A stretch of 64,000 nt of DNA, taken from positions 186,001 to 250,000 of the forward strand of contig JAVJOW010000020.1 in assembly GCA_040216555.1 (NCBI GenBank), read 5' to 3'. Position numbers and translations under genes: made by a program. A model generated the notes under the pieces. It was given only the letters and a program-made list of their open reading frames with translations. It searched no databases and had not been told where the DNA came from. This stretch comes from Arenibacter sp040216555. Lineage in GTDB: Bacteria; Bacteroidota; Bacteroidia; Flavobacteriales; Flavobacteriaceae. This document shows positions 25,640 through 34,380 of the stretch, piece after piece. The stretch's first letter is position 1. Each line of letters starts with the position of its first letter.

Positions 25640-25837
25640 TTATGCTACTGCTTCCTCAGTTTTGTCGATCAAAACCTCTCCGCGGTAGTACAATTTACCT
25701 TCATGCCAATGAGCTCTGTGAAACAAATGCATTTCTCCAGTAGTTGGATCTTGTGCTACAGTAGGAGCTACCGCCTTATAATGCGTTCTTCTCTTGTCTC
25801 TTCTGGTTTTGGAAATTTTTCTTTTAGGATGTGCCAT
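25640..25837 (-). CDS. rpmF: 50S ribosomal protein L32
   Basis: A 65-residue basic protein beginning MAHPKRKISKTRRDKRRTHY, the conserved L32 N-terminus. The zinc-binding cysteines found in some L32 proteins are absent (HLFHRAHWHEGKLYYRG instead), as is usual in this phylum. It lies 8 nt after the DUF177 stop codon. Confidence 0.97.
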   Translation of the reverse strand: MAHPKRKISKTRRDKRRTHYKAVAPTVAQDPTTGEMHLFHRAHWHEGKLYYRGEVLIDKTEEAVA

Positions 25838-25845
25838 TATGAAAC

Positions 25846-26379
25846 TTATTTATCCGTTAATAATTTTTTTAAAGCGTCCCACCGGGGATCAATATCTTCT
25901 TTGTTTTCCTTTGTATCTTTTGGTTGGAGTTCTTCCAGCTTGTCCAACACCTCTGATTGTAAAGTGCCGTCCAAAACCCCAGGGTGAACCTTTTTAAGAG
26001 GTACCGACAATACCAACATTTCATAAACATATTGCGCAATATTGATTTGGTATTCACTGTGCGGAATAATCAATATTTCATCATTGTCGTTGTTGTACTC
26101 ATCACCAAACTTAACAACCAATTCCAAATCGGCCTTGATTTTTTGATCATAAGGTTCGCTCGTGAGGTCACAATTAACATTTACTGTTCCCCGTGCCTTC
26201 ATTTCCAACTCCATCATGGTACTCATTTTATTCAAGGTAACGTCTAATTTAATATCAGCACCGTTGAACTCATCATACTCAAAAGACTCAAAGAACGTAT
26301 TCTCAATTGTGTACTCAAACTCGTGTTTTCCCTGTTTCAGTCCCGAAAAAGGAATAATAAACTCCTTATGCTGCATCAT
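25846..26379 (-). CDS. DUF177 (YceD-like) protein
   Basis: A protein of about 177 residues. The N-terminal IPFSGLKQGKHEFEYTIENTFFE, VNCDLTSEPYDQKI in the middle and the acidic C-terminus are characteristic of DUF177 proteins, which are almost always encoded just upstream of rpmF and are linked to 23S rRNA or large-subunit assembly. The start is uncertain: two adjacent ATG codons at 26379 and 26376 and a GTG at 26388 are all possible; the ATGs are preferred. Bacterial DUF177 proteins often carry a CxxC pair, which is not seen here. Confidence 0.88.
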   Translation of the reverse strand: MMQHKEFIIPFSGLKQGKHEFEYTIENTFFESFEYDEFNGADIKLDVTLNKMSTMMELEMKARGTVNVNCDLTSEPYDQKIKADLELVVKFGDEYNNDNDEILIIPHSEYQINIAQYVYEMLVLSVPLKKVHPGVLDGTLQSEVLDKLEELQPKDTKENKEDIDPRWDALKKLLTDK

Positions 26380-26539
26380 GATCCACACTGGTTTTAACGT
26401 ACCCGCCGCAATAAAGGCGGGTGCAAAGATACTATTATTTTGTAAAAAGCCAACAAATAGAACGAAATAAATATATTCAAGTTAAATTTACTTAATTCAA
26501 TGATCCAATGCCGAATAGCTTCCTAATATTTCTGAAAGA

Positions 26540-27592
26540 CTATCCCTGCCTTTTTAGCTTGTGCTTTTTTAAAGGATTCCCTGTCAACTCCTTATATTCC
26601 TGTCTATTTTTAAATATATGGAGGGCCATAAATACGGCCTCCTTAAAGGAACTATTGTCCGCAACCCCTTTCCCTGCAATTTCATAGGCCGTTCCATGGT
26701 CCGGGGAAGTGCGCACTTTATTAAGACCTGCGGTAAAGTTTACCCCTTTACCAAAGGATAAAGTTTTAAACGGTATAAGTCCCTGGTCATGATAGGCTGC
26801 CAAAATAGCATCGAAATTCTTGTAATTGTCAGATCCAAAAAAGCTATCTGCAGAATAAGGCCCAAATACCAAATACCCTTTTTCCGACATTTCCTTGATA
26901 ACTGGCTTTAAAACCTCGTCATCTTCTTTTCCAATTACACCATTATCCCCACTATGCGGATTAATTCCCAAAAGCGCGATTTTCGGCTTCCTAATCCCAA
27001 AATCCATCTTTAAGGAGTTTGAAATAGTGGTAATTTTAGAGCGTATCAATTGAGGTGTTATATTAGATGCAACATCCTTTACCGCTACATGATCGGTAAG
27101 CAACCCAATCCTTAGCCCATCTGTCACCATAAACATTAAGCTTTCCCCTTCCAATTCTTGGGCCAAATAATCTGTATGTCCTGGAAATTTAAAATCCTCT
27201 GCCTGTATGTTGTTCTTATTGATCGGTGCCGTTACCAAAACGTCTATCTCGTTATTCTTTAGGGCCGCTACTGCTGCCTTAAGCGACTGTATAGCGTATT
27301 TTCCGCTCTCTGGTGTTGGTTCCCCAAAATTAACAACAGGGGTTTCCTTCCAGACGTTCACCACATTTATCTTTCCGTCAATTGCTTTGGAAGCGTCCTG
27401 GATGCCATTATAATTTATTTCCAATCCCAACTCCGATTTTTGGTGGGAGATAGTTTTATTGGATGCAAAAATAACCGGTGTGCAGAAATCCAACATCCGG
27501 GAATCTTCAAAAGTCTTAAGCACCACTTCGCACCCAATCCCATTTAAATCCCCAATGGATATCCCCAATTTTATATTTCCAGTTTCCTGCAT
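26540..27592 (-). CDS. pdxA: 4-hydroxythreonine-4-phosphate dehydrogenase
   Basis: A 350-residue NAD- and metal-dependent enzyme of pyridoxal-phosphate synthesis. Motifs: SIGDLNGIGCEVVLKTF at the N-terminus, GHTDYLAQEL and GINPHSGDNG with metal-binding His, and AAYHDQGLIPFK. The start is ATG 27592 because the family N-terminus begins there; 16 upstream open codons are ignored. It is divergent from ribE across 70 nt that must hold both promoters. Confidence 0.95.
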   Translation of the reverse strand: MQETGNIKLGISIGDLNGIGCEVVLKTFEDSRMLDFCTPVIFASNKTISHQKSELGLEINYNGIQDASKAIDGKINVVNVWKETPVVNFGEPTPESGKYAIQSLKAAVAALKNNEIDVLVTAPINKNNIQAEDFKFPGHTDYLAQELEGESLMFMVTDGLRIGLLTDHVAVKDVASNITPQLIRSKITTISNSLKMDFGIRKPKIALLGINPHSGDNGVIGKEDDEVLKPVIKEMSEKGYLVFGPYSADSFFGSDNYKNFDAILAAYHDQGLIPFKTLSFGKGVNFTAGLNKVRTSPDHGTAYEIAGKGVADNSSFKEAVFMALHIFKNRQEYKELTGNPLKKHKLKRQG

Positions 27593-27662
27593 TTTGTCTT
27601 TTCGTTTAATATGAAATAAACTCCTAAATTTACAACACAAAACTACTTAATAAAAACGACAC

Positions 27663-28253
27663 ATGTTTACTGGGATTATTGAAACTTTGGGAGAAGTAAA
27701 AAAAATGGAAAAAGAGGGTGGCAATCTTCATATTACCTTAAGCTCTAATATTACCCAAGAACTAAAAATAGACCAAAGTGTTGCGCATAATGGAGTATGT
27801 CTTACAGTTGTAAAAATTGCCGCTGATCAGTATACCGTAACCGCCATTGAGGAAACCTTGGAAAAAACCAATTTGAACGATCTTCTTGAAGGTGATCTTG
27901 TAAACTTGGAACGTGCCATGGTACTAGGATCCAGACTGGACGGACATATTGTACAGGGCCATGTGGACCAAACAGGGGAGTGTATCAATATAGAAGAAAA
28001 GGATGGTAGCTGGTTTTTTACATTCCGTTACGATCCAAAACAAAATAACGTTACTATAGAGAAAGGATCCATAACCATAGACGGAACCAGTTTAACAGTG
28101 GTGGATTCCCAAAAAAACAGCTTTAGCGTGGCCATAATCCCCTATACTTATGAGCATACCCGATTTGGGAGCTATAAGATGGGGACGAGGGTTAATTTGG
28201 AGTTTGATGTAATAGGCAAGTACGTTTCCCGATTGTTGGAAATCAGAGGTTAA
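27663..28253 (+). CDS. ribE: Riboflavin synthase, alpha subunit
   Basis: A 196-residue protein that dismutates two 6,7-dimethyl-8-ribityllumazines to riboflavin. It begins MFTGIIETLGEV and contains two similar barrel halves: the first with VAHNGVCLTV, the second (after GHIVQGHVDQTG) with ITIDGTSLTVV. No FMN riboswitch was seen in the 70-nt gap upstream. Confidence 0.96.
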   Translation: MFTGIIETLGEVKKMEKEGGNLHITLSSNITQELKIDQSVAHNGVCLTVVKIAADQYTVTAIEETLEKTNLNDLLEGDLVNLERAMVLGSRLDGHIVQGHVDQTGECINIEEKDGSWFFTFRYDPKQNNVTIEKGSITIDGTSLTVVDSQKNSFSVAIIPYTYEHTRFGSYKMGTRVNLEFDVIGKYVSRLLEIRG

Positions 28254-28352
28254 TTTGTAGCAGACATTTGTATAATTTCCAGTTGACCAGGACGAATTAT
28301 TATTAAAATTGTACTAATTTAATCACCTGCAACCCTATAAGGTTTAATACAT

Positions 28353-29084
28353 ATGCTTTATATAATAATTGGAATTGGCCTTCTATTTATAACCATGGCA
28401 TTTCTTGTGACGGAAAACAATTCAAAATATCTTCTTTCTGGCTACAACGCCATGAGTGAGGCAGAAAGAAAAATGGTAGATATAAAATCGTACCTCCCTT
28501 ATTTCAAAAAGTTCCACCTGTTTTTGGGAGTTAGCTTTATTGGTATTGGCCTTTTTTTGCACTATGCCATTGGGGAAAGCGCAAGCGGAATATTTATAGG
28601 CGTTTACCCTATTCTGGCCTATATCTATTTCATAAGGGAAAGCAATAAATACTGGAAAGGATCCAGCAACAAATGGAATAAAATTGGACTTTATGTTCTA
28701 GTAGCGACCTTAATCCTTGTGATTGGACTCCTAGCCCTGGGTTTTAAGGAAAACCCTGTAATCATATCCGCAAATAATATCCAATTTACGGGCAGTTATG
28801 GGGAAACTCTAAGTACGTCGGATATAGCATCCGTAACCCTTGTGGACCATTTGCCTATAATTGTATCAAAAACCAACGGATTTGCCCTTGGAAGTATCAG
28901 GAAGGGTTATTTTAAGACCAAGGAAGGAGAGAAAGTAAAATTGATAGTGAACTCAGAAAGTAAAGCCTACCTACTCTTTACTAAAAAAAATGGAGATAAA
29001 ATTTACTTCTCGCCAAAGGAAAAACCTAGTGTTCAAATCTTTAATGAGGTAAGAAATATCCTTCCTAAAGACTTTGAAAAGTAG
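28353..29084 (+). CDS. Membrane protein with DUF3784-like N-terminus and PH-like C-terminus
   Basis: A 243-residue protein. There are three to four transmembrane segments: residues 1-20, about 58-75 and 80-95, and about 112-130 (VLVATLILVIGLLALG). SGYNAMSEAERKMVD in the first loop is typical of the DUF3784 family. The soluble C-terminal part (about 135-243), with ISANNIQFTGSYGE and IASVTLVDHLP, resembles bacterial PH domains. Function unknown. Nothing distinctive was seen in the 99-nt gap from ribE. Confidence 0.72.
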   Translation: MLYIIIGIGLLFITMAFLVTENNSKYLLSGYNAMSEAERKMVDIKSYLPYFKKFHLFLGVSFIGIGLFLHYAIGESASGIFIGVYPILAYIYFIRESNKYWKGSSNKWNKIGLYVLVATLILVIGLLALGFKENPVIISANNIQFTGSYGETLSTSDIASVTLVDHLPIIVSKTNGFALGSIRKGYFKTKEGEKVKLIVNSESKAYLLFTKKNGDKIYFSPKEKPSVQIFNEVRNILPKDFEK

Positions 29085-29196
29085 TAGTTTATTATCCACT
29101 GTACAGTGATAAACATGATCAGGATGATTAAATACCCAATTTCTGTACAATATTATTTTCAAGAATCGTTATACTTGCAAGATTTGAAGTTTTTTT

Positions 29197-30009
29197 ATGC
29201 AGTTTACGAGCGATTATATTAGTTTAAAAGGAAGTGTTTTTTCTTTCCATTTAGATAGAAGCGTGGCCTTTAGATTGGTTGCGCCTCCAAACTATAGGGA
29301 ATCACAGACTCCATTTTCTGTGCTGTTAATGAATGATGGCCAGGATTATGTGGGATTGAATTTAGAAAAAACACTGTCCGATGCCTATAAGGACAAGAAA
29401 ACTATTCCATTTATTTTTGTGGGTATCGAAGCCGATCAAAATAGACTTTATGAGTACGGCACTTCTATATCGGCAGACTTTAAAGGTAGGGGCAACAAGG
29501 CCCTGCAATACTCTAAATTTATCATAGAAGAATTGATCCCCTTCCTAGGCAAAGAATTTAAAGTTTCCCCTCCTGTACAAAACTGGGTCTATTGTGGCTT
29601 TTCCTTAGGAGGTCTTTCCGCTTTTGATATTGTATTCAACAACTCCCAGTTTTTTGGTAAAGTCGGGGTTTTTAGCGGTTCCTTTTGGTGGCGAAAGAAA
29701 GCATACCATAAACACGATATGGAGGATAGAAGCAGGATTACTTTGGACATGATCAAGAACTCAAAGCATCGGGCGCCTTTGCAATACTTTTTTCAATGTG
29801 GTACCGAGGAAGAAACCGATGACCGTAATAACAATGGTGTAATAGATGTAATAGACGACACCTTGGACGTTATAAACGAATTACAGTTAAAAGGGTATTC
29901 CTATCCCGGGGACATTTGCTATAAAGAAATTGAAGGGGGAAAGCACGATTTATCCACTTGGGGCTCGGCACTGCCCCAATTTATAAAATGGGCATTCCGA
30001 AAGGACTAA
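29197..30009 (+). CDS. Alpha/beta-hydrolase-fold esterase (esterase D/enterochelin-esterase-like)
   Basis: A 270-residue protein. VLLMNDGQDYVGL lies near the N-terminus, the nucleophile elbow is YCGFSLGGLSAFDI (GxSxGG), and the candidate catalytic His is in EGGKHDLSTWGSALP. Members hydrolyse esters of siderophores, sugars or S-formylglutathione. No signal peptide is present, so it acts in the cytoplasm. Single gene; a convergent spacer of 225 nt follows, containing only weak hairpins. Confidence 0.82.
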   Translation: MQFTSDYISLKGSVFSFHLDRSVAFRLVAPPNYRESQTPFSVLLMNDGQDYVGLNLEKTLSDAYKDKKTIPFIFVGIEADQNRLYEYGTSISADFKGRGNKALQYSKFIIEELIPFLGKEFKVSPPVQNWVYCGFSLGGLSAFDIVFNNSQFFGKVGVFSGSFWWRKKAYHKHDMEDRSRITLDMIKNSKHRAPLQYFFQCGTEEETDDRNNNGVIDVIDDTLDVINELQLKGYSYPGDICYKEIEGGKHDLSTWGSALPQFIKWAFRKD

Positions 30010-30234
30010 AAAATTTCTTGAAATTGAAAATTTCTAGCCTTGTCAAGCAATTCAACAACTGTACCTTAACATAGTACGGTGCATCTTTGCCATTTTTTTC
30101 CTCACCCGGAACTGTTGAATAGGCAGTTCCGACCCTGCCTGTCGCAAACTGGCTCTCCCGAGGAGAAGTAAATAGGAAACCCGATCCAGTGCAAAAAGGC
30201 GAGAGACAATGACCTCTTAAAATTATTGATTAGC

Positions 30235-31329
30235 CTATACCTTTATAAATATTTTTTTTCTGTAAAGGATATAACCCAATAACACGTATAAAGAGACTAA
30301 TGAAAGTGCGTACAACAAGGAAGAGGTTTTCATTGCTACAAAATCCTGAACATAAAAGGTATTAAAAAGCCAGCCTTTTAGGGAGGTGTCCCCGTCTACC
30401 TTTACTAAACCCATAATTTTGCCCATGAAACTGGAAAGAAAATACAGGACAATGGCATTTGCCCCGGCATATCTAAATATACTCCCAAAGTTAATTCCCT
30501 TCACATCGGACACATAATATATTAGGCCCAATATAATATTGGCCCAGCCTGCAGTAACCATTACAAAACTACTGCTCCATAACGCCTTGTTAATCGGGAA
30601 AAATATATCCCAAACATAGCCTACGACCAACATTAAAATTCCCAATCCAAAAAGGAGCAATTCCTTTTTTGCTTTTTGGGAGCGCAGAACAAGTCCAGTA
30701 AAGATGCCCATTAAAGCGGTAGCTATGGACGGCAAGGTACTTAATAAGCCTTCCGGGTCATAATCTGCCTTATAGCTATGGCTTCCGAATACAAGAACAT
30801 CCAAATAATTGGCCAAATTGTTCGGGGCGCGTTCAAAGGTAGGTGCCATTCCGTTGACCGGTACATAGCCCATCAACAACCAATATCCTACCAATAGAAA
30901 AGCACAAATACCAACCAAGGTTTTCCAATTGAAATTAATGAACAGCACAGAGGCAAAGAAAAAAACTACCCCAATTCGTTGCAGTACTCCTGGGAAACGT
31001 ATTTTTTCAAAATCCTTAAAGAATGGGAAGGAAATAGTAAACGCTCCCAAGAATAGACCCAGGCCTATTAATTTCAAGGCCCTTACAGTAATTTTTTTAT
31101 AAGTGCTGGAATCTACAGGTTTGTGCTGATAAGCGAAAACAATGGAACAACCCACGATGAACAAGAAAAAAGGAAATACGAGATCGGTTGGGGTGTATCC
31201 GTGCCAGGGAGCATGTAAAAAAGGAGCATACACATGGGACCAGGTACCTGGATTGTTTACCAATATCATAAGGACAATGGTAATTCCCCTAAAGATATCC
31301 ACCGAAATTATTCTGTTCTTTATGTCCAT
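30235..31329 (-). CDS. Heparan-alpha-glucosaminide N-acetyltransferase-like membrane protein (NagX/DUF5009)
   Basis: A 364-residue inner-membrane protein with about ten hydrophobic helices. It has the family opening RIISVDIFRGITIVLMILVN and the loop HAPWHGYTPTDLVFPFFLFIVG, matching COG4299 proteins related to lysosomal heparan acetyltransferase. Bacterial relatives occur in N-acetylglucosamine operons. The ATG at 31329 starts MDIKNR; a GTG 18 nt upstream is less likely. It follows the symporter gene by 40 nt on the same strand, so the two are probably co-transcribed. Confidence 0.85.
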   Translation of the reverse strand: MDIKNRIISVDIFRGITIVLMILVNNPGTWSHVYAPFLHAPWHGYTPTDLVFPFFLFIVGCSIVFAYQHKPVDSSTYKKITVRALKLIGLGLFLGAFTISFPFFKDFEKIRFPGVLQRIGVVFFFASVLFINFNWKTLVGICAFLLVGYWLLMGYVPVNGMAPTFERAPNNLANYLDVLVFGSHSYKADYDPEGLLSTLPSIATALMGIFTGLVLRSQKAKKELLLFGLGILMLVVGYVWDIFFPINKALWSSSFVMVTAGWANIILGLIYYVSDVKGINFGSIFRYAGANAIVLYFLSSFMGKIMGLVKVDGDTSLKGWLFNTFYVQDFVAMKTSSLLYALSLVSLYVLLGYILYRKKIFIKV

Positions 31330-31369
31330 GCCCAGTTTTGTGTGCACTTTCTATTTATAATGCCTTCAC

Positions 31370-33181
31370 CTATAGAATATGATCCTTCATCTTATTCCAG
31401 GCCCGCGACAACAAAAATCCGGACACCACGGCCACAAAAGTTAGGATAAGTGCATTGGTGGTTTTTCCATATATCCAATATCCAGTGGCAAACATGCAGG
31501 AGTAGATCAATACACAACCCAGCAACATGGCAGTGATACCCGCGGGAACACTCCATTTTTCTTTGGTGTTCACAATCTCAACGTTTTCGTCCTTCGCATC
31601 CTTGATAACTTTGGACCATCCTGGCCCTCCAGGTTGAATTTTTTTGTAAAAATCCTGCAATACCTGTTTGGATTCTGGCTGGGTCATATATGTTGCTCCC
31701 AACCATATAATTGTCGTTACCAATACCACGAAAGGATATTCCGCCCAATCTGGGAAAACCCCGGTTTCAGCAGCAAACAGGAAGGGGCCAACTGCCGTTA
31801 ATTTTAAGATAATGGAGATGATTCCCGAAGCAAACATTGCGGTAATCTCACTCCAGGCATTGATGCGCCACCAGAACCATCTCAAAATAAAAATTAGCCC
31901 TGTTCCTGCACCAAATACCAAAAGAACCTCGAACAACTGTAAGGCATTCTGCAAAAGCAAAGCCAATGCCGCACTGAAGACCATTAAAATTACCGTGGAA
32001 ATTCTACCAACGGCCACCAATCTTTTCTCGGAAGCATTGGGGTTTATCTGTTGTTTATAGAAGTCATAAACAATATAAGACGATCCCCAATTTAATTGGG
32101 TAGAAATTGTACTCATATAAGCCGCAATAAGGGAAGCTAATACCAATCCCAATAATCCACTTGGCAATTTGGTCAACATGGCGGAATAAGCCAAATCATG
32201 ACCTAATTTATCCACTGCAACATTGGGGAAAGCCTCATGGATACTAGCTATGTCCGGGTATACCACCAAAGATGCCAAAGCCACCAAAATCCATGGCCAT
32301 GGACGTAAGGCATAGTGCATAATGTTGAAAAAGAAAGTGGCTCCAATAGCATGATTTTCATTTTTGGCAGCCAACATACGCTGGGCTATATAACCTCCAC
32401 CACCTGGTTCCGCCCCTGGATACCAGGAACTCCACCATTGTACTGCCAACGGGATTATAAATAGGGTGATCAAAGCATTGGTATTGCTAAAGTCCGGCAC
32501 AATAGCAAGTTTATCCGCTACATTCTCATTGGCCATCAAGGCCGTTATACCTCCAACTTCTGGAATATTCACCAAATAGTAAGCTGCTCCAATAGCCCCG
32601 CCCATAGCTACAAAGAATAACAAGAAATCTGTATAGACCACTCCTTTAAACCCACCCAAGGCACTAAAAGTCACGGTAATCAATCCTGCACTTACCACGG
32701 TTACCCATGGTTCCAAGCCCAACATAATTCCGCCTATCTTAATTGCTGCCAAAGTAACGGCAGACATAGTAATCACATTAAATATCACCCCTAAATAAAC
32801 CGCCCTGAATTTTCTTAGAAAGCTTGCCGGTTTACCCCCATAACGCAGTTCATAAAATTCCAGATCCGTATTTACATTGGATTTCCTCCAAAGTTTGGCG
32901 TAGACAAAGACCGTCAATAAACCGGTCAATAGGAATGCCCACCAGACCCAGTTTCCGGAAACTCCGTTGGTACGTACAATATCGGTCACCAAATTGGGCG
33001 TATCGGTAGAAAAGGTTGTGGCCACCATAGAGAGACCCAACAACCACCACGGCATAGTTCTGCCAGAAAGAAAATATTCCGAAGAACTGGCCCCGGATTT
33101 CTTAGAGACATAAATTCCGATAAATAAAACGATTGAGAAAAAAACGACAATAAAACTGTAATCAAGGGTACTTAGTTCCAT
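31370..33181 (-). CDS. Sodium:solute symporter family transporter
   Basis: A 603-residue protein with 13-15 transmembrane helices. The SSS-family signature appears in SEYFLSGRTMPWWLLGLSMVATTFSTDTPN and GFKGVVYTDFLLFFVAMGGAIGAAYYL. It imports a small solute with sodium. The substrate is not readable; the neighbouring acyltransferase-like gene makes a sugar or amino sugar possible. It is divergent from the TauE/SafE gene. Confidence 0.88.
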   Translation of the reverse strand: MELSTLDYSFIVVFFSIVLFIGIYVSKKSGASSSEYFLSGRTMPWWLLGLSMVATTFSTDTPNLVTDIVRTNGVSGNWVWWAFLLTGLLTVFVYAKLWRKSNVNTDLEFYELRYGGKPASFLRKFRAVYLGVIFNVITMSAVTLAAIKIGGIMLGLEPWVTVVSAGLITVTFSALGGFKGVVYTDFLLFFVAMGGAIGAAYYLVNIPEVGGITALMANENVADKLAIVPDFSNTNALITLFIIPLAVQWWSSWYPGAEPGGGGYIAQRMLAAKNENHAIGATFFFNIMHYALRPWPWILVALASLVVYPDIASIHEAFPNVAVDKLGHDLAYSAMLTKLPSGLLGLVLASLIAAYMSTISTQLNWGSSYIVYDFYKQQINPNASEKRLVAVGRISTVILMVFSAALALLLQNALQLFEVLLVFGAGTGLIFILRWFWWRINAWSEITAMFASGIISIILKLTAVGPFLFAAETGVFPDWAEYPFVVLVTTIIWLGATYMTQPESKQVLQDFYKKIQPGGPGWSKVIKDAKDENVEIVNTKEKWSVPAGITAMLLGCVLIYSCMFATGYWIYGKTTNALILTFVAVVSGFLLSRAWNKMKDHIL

Positions 33182-33255
33182 TAGTTTGGCTTAGGTTTGA
33201 GAATTGAAAGCTAAAGATAAATTTTTTTGGGATACTTTTGCCCTTTGTTCGCCAA

Positions 33256-34020
33256 ATGTCACATATGATACTCTTAACAACACCAGATATAACCGCAACG
33301 GCTTGGGTACTTGCCTTAACCGCCGCATTTGTAATAGGGATTTCGAAAGCTGGGATCAAGGGAATAGCTATCATAAATGTAACGCTAATGGCATTGGCCT
33401 TTGGGGCCAAGGAATCAACGGGATTGATCGTGCCTTTACTAGTGGTGGGGGATGCCTTTGCCGTAGTTTATTACAATAGACATGCACAGTGGAAGTATAT
33501 AGCGGCCTTTTTACCCTGGATGATCCTGGGTATCCTTATTGGCACGGCCATAGGCAAGGATTTACCAGAGACAACTTTTAAAATCAGCATGTCCATTATT
33601 ATATTGGGAACGGTTATAATGATGTATTGGTGGGACAGAAAAAAATCTAAAAACGTTCCTACCCATTGGGCATTTGCCGGTTTTATAGGAACCATGGCAG
33701 GGATTACTACCATGATTGGCAATTTGGCCGGAGCCTTTTCCAATATTTACTTTTTGGCCATGAGGCTACCGAAGAACGAATTTATTGGAACCGCGGCATG
33801 GCTGTTTTTTATTGTAAATATCTTTAAACTGCCCTTCCATATTTTCATTTGGAAGACCATTACCCCAGAGACCTTGCTCATAAATTTAAAATTGGTTCCC
33901 GGAATTGTTCTCGGAATTATAGTTGGGGTACGTTTGGTAAAAATTATAAAAGAACAATTCTATCGCAAAATGATTTTGATCCTTACTGCAGTAGGGGCGT
34001 TTCTCATTCTTTTTAGATAA
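33256..34020 (+). CDS. TauE/SafE-family anion permease
   Basis: About 254 residues and seven or eight transmembrane helices. The family repeat pattern is visible as AAFVIGISKAGIKGIAIINV in the first half and AGFIGTMAGITTMIGNLAGAFSNIYFL in the second. Members move sulfite, sulfoacetate or other organic anions across the inner membrane. The ATG at 33256 is preferred; a second ATG at 33265 is also possible. It is divergent from the symporter (75 nt). Confidence 0.85.
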   Translation: MSHMILLTTPDITATAWVLALTAAFVIGISKAGIKGIAIINVTLMALAFGAKESTGLIVPLLVVGDAFAVVYYNRHAQWKYIAAFLPWMILGILIGTAIGKDLPETTFKISMSIIILGTVIMMYWWDRKKSKNVPTHWAFAGFIGTMAGITTMIGNLAGAFSNIYFLAMRLPKNEFIGTAAWLFFIVNIFKLPFHIFIWKTITPETLLINLKLVPGIVLGIIVGVRLVKIIKEQFYRKMILILTAVGAFLILFR

Positions 34021-34085
34021 AAAAAGCTGGTGCAATGCACCAGCTCTTCAACTAGACTAACTCAAACTAATACTAACTCAAACTT
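34018..34085 (-). ncRNA. Candidate small RNA ending in a strong minus-strand terminator
   Basis: Stem AGCTGGTGCA (34025-34034) / TGCACCAGCT (34036-34045), perfect. On the minus strand it is followed by a run of seven T; on the plus strand it has no T run. The genes on both sides are on the plus strand, so no minus-strand protein gene needs this terminator. Upstream on the minus strand are two copies of a 13-nt repeat (34056-34068 and 34072-34084). This resembles the two units at 10 kb. No consensus promoter was found. Confidence 0.4.
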
Positions 34086-34380
34086 TACGAGACAAAAATC
34101 GTATTAATAATCCGACCTGAAGTTAACTAAACTTCAAGCTAATATTACCAAAAACAAAAGCTTCTGTCTCCTTAAAATGCCTATATCTCCCAACCCCTTG
34201 AACACCATTTATATTTTTCATCCATTTCCTGATAATTATCATATTCTAAGAACCCATTTCTTCTAAAATTTGTCGATTCATATTTGGAGTGTCCTACAAC
34301 CAGAAGGCACCCCATAAATGGTAACCTCTGTTGTGATTTTAGTGATGACATATAGAAACGGTACAACAAAAAATGATAAA
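34086..34380. other. Intergenic region before the FMN-barrel protein gene
   Basis: AT-rich spacer. It contains no recognisable gene; the frame that runs into the next CDS from 34318 has no coding character before the ATG at 34381. Confidence 0.5.

Noticed and set aside
27593..27662. FMN riboswitch before ribE
   Set aside because: The divergent gap is only 70 nt and lacks the conserved FMN aptamer blocks.
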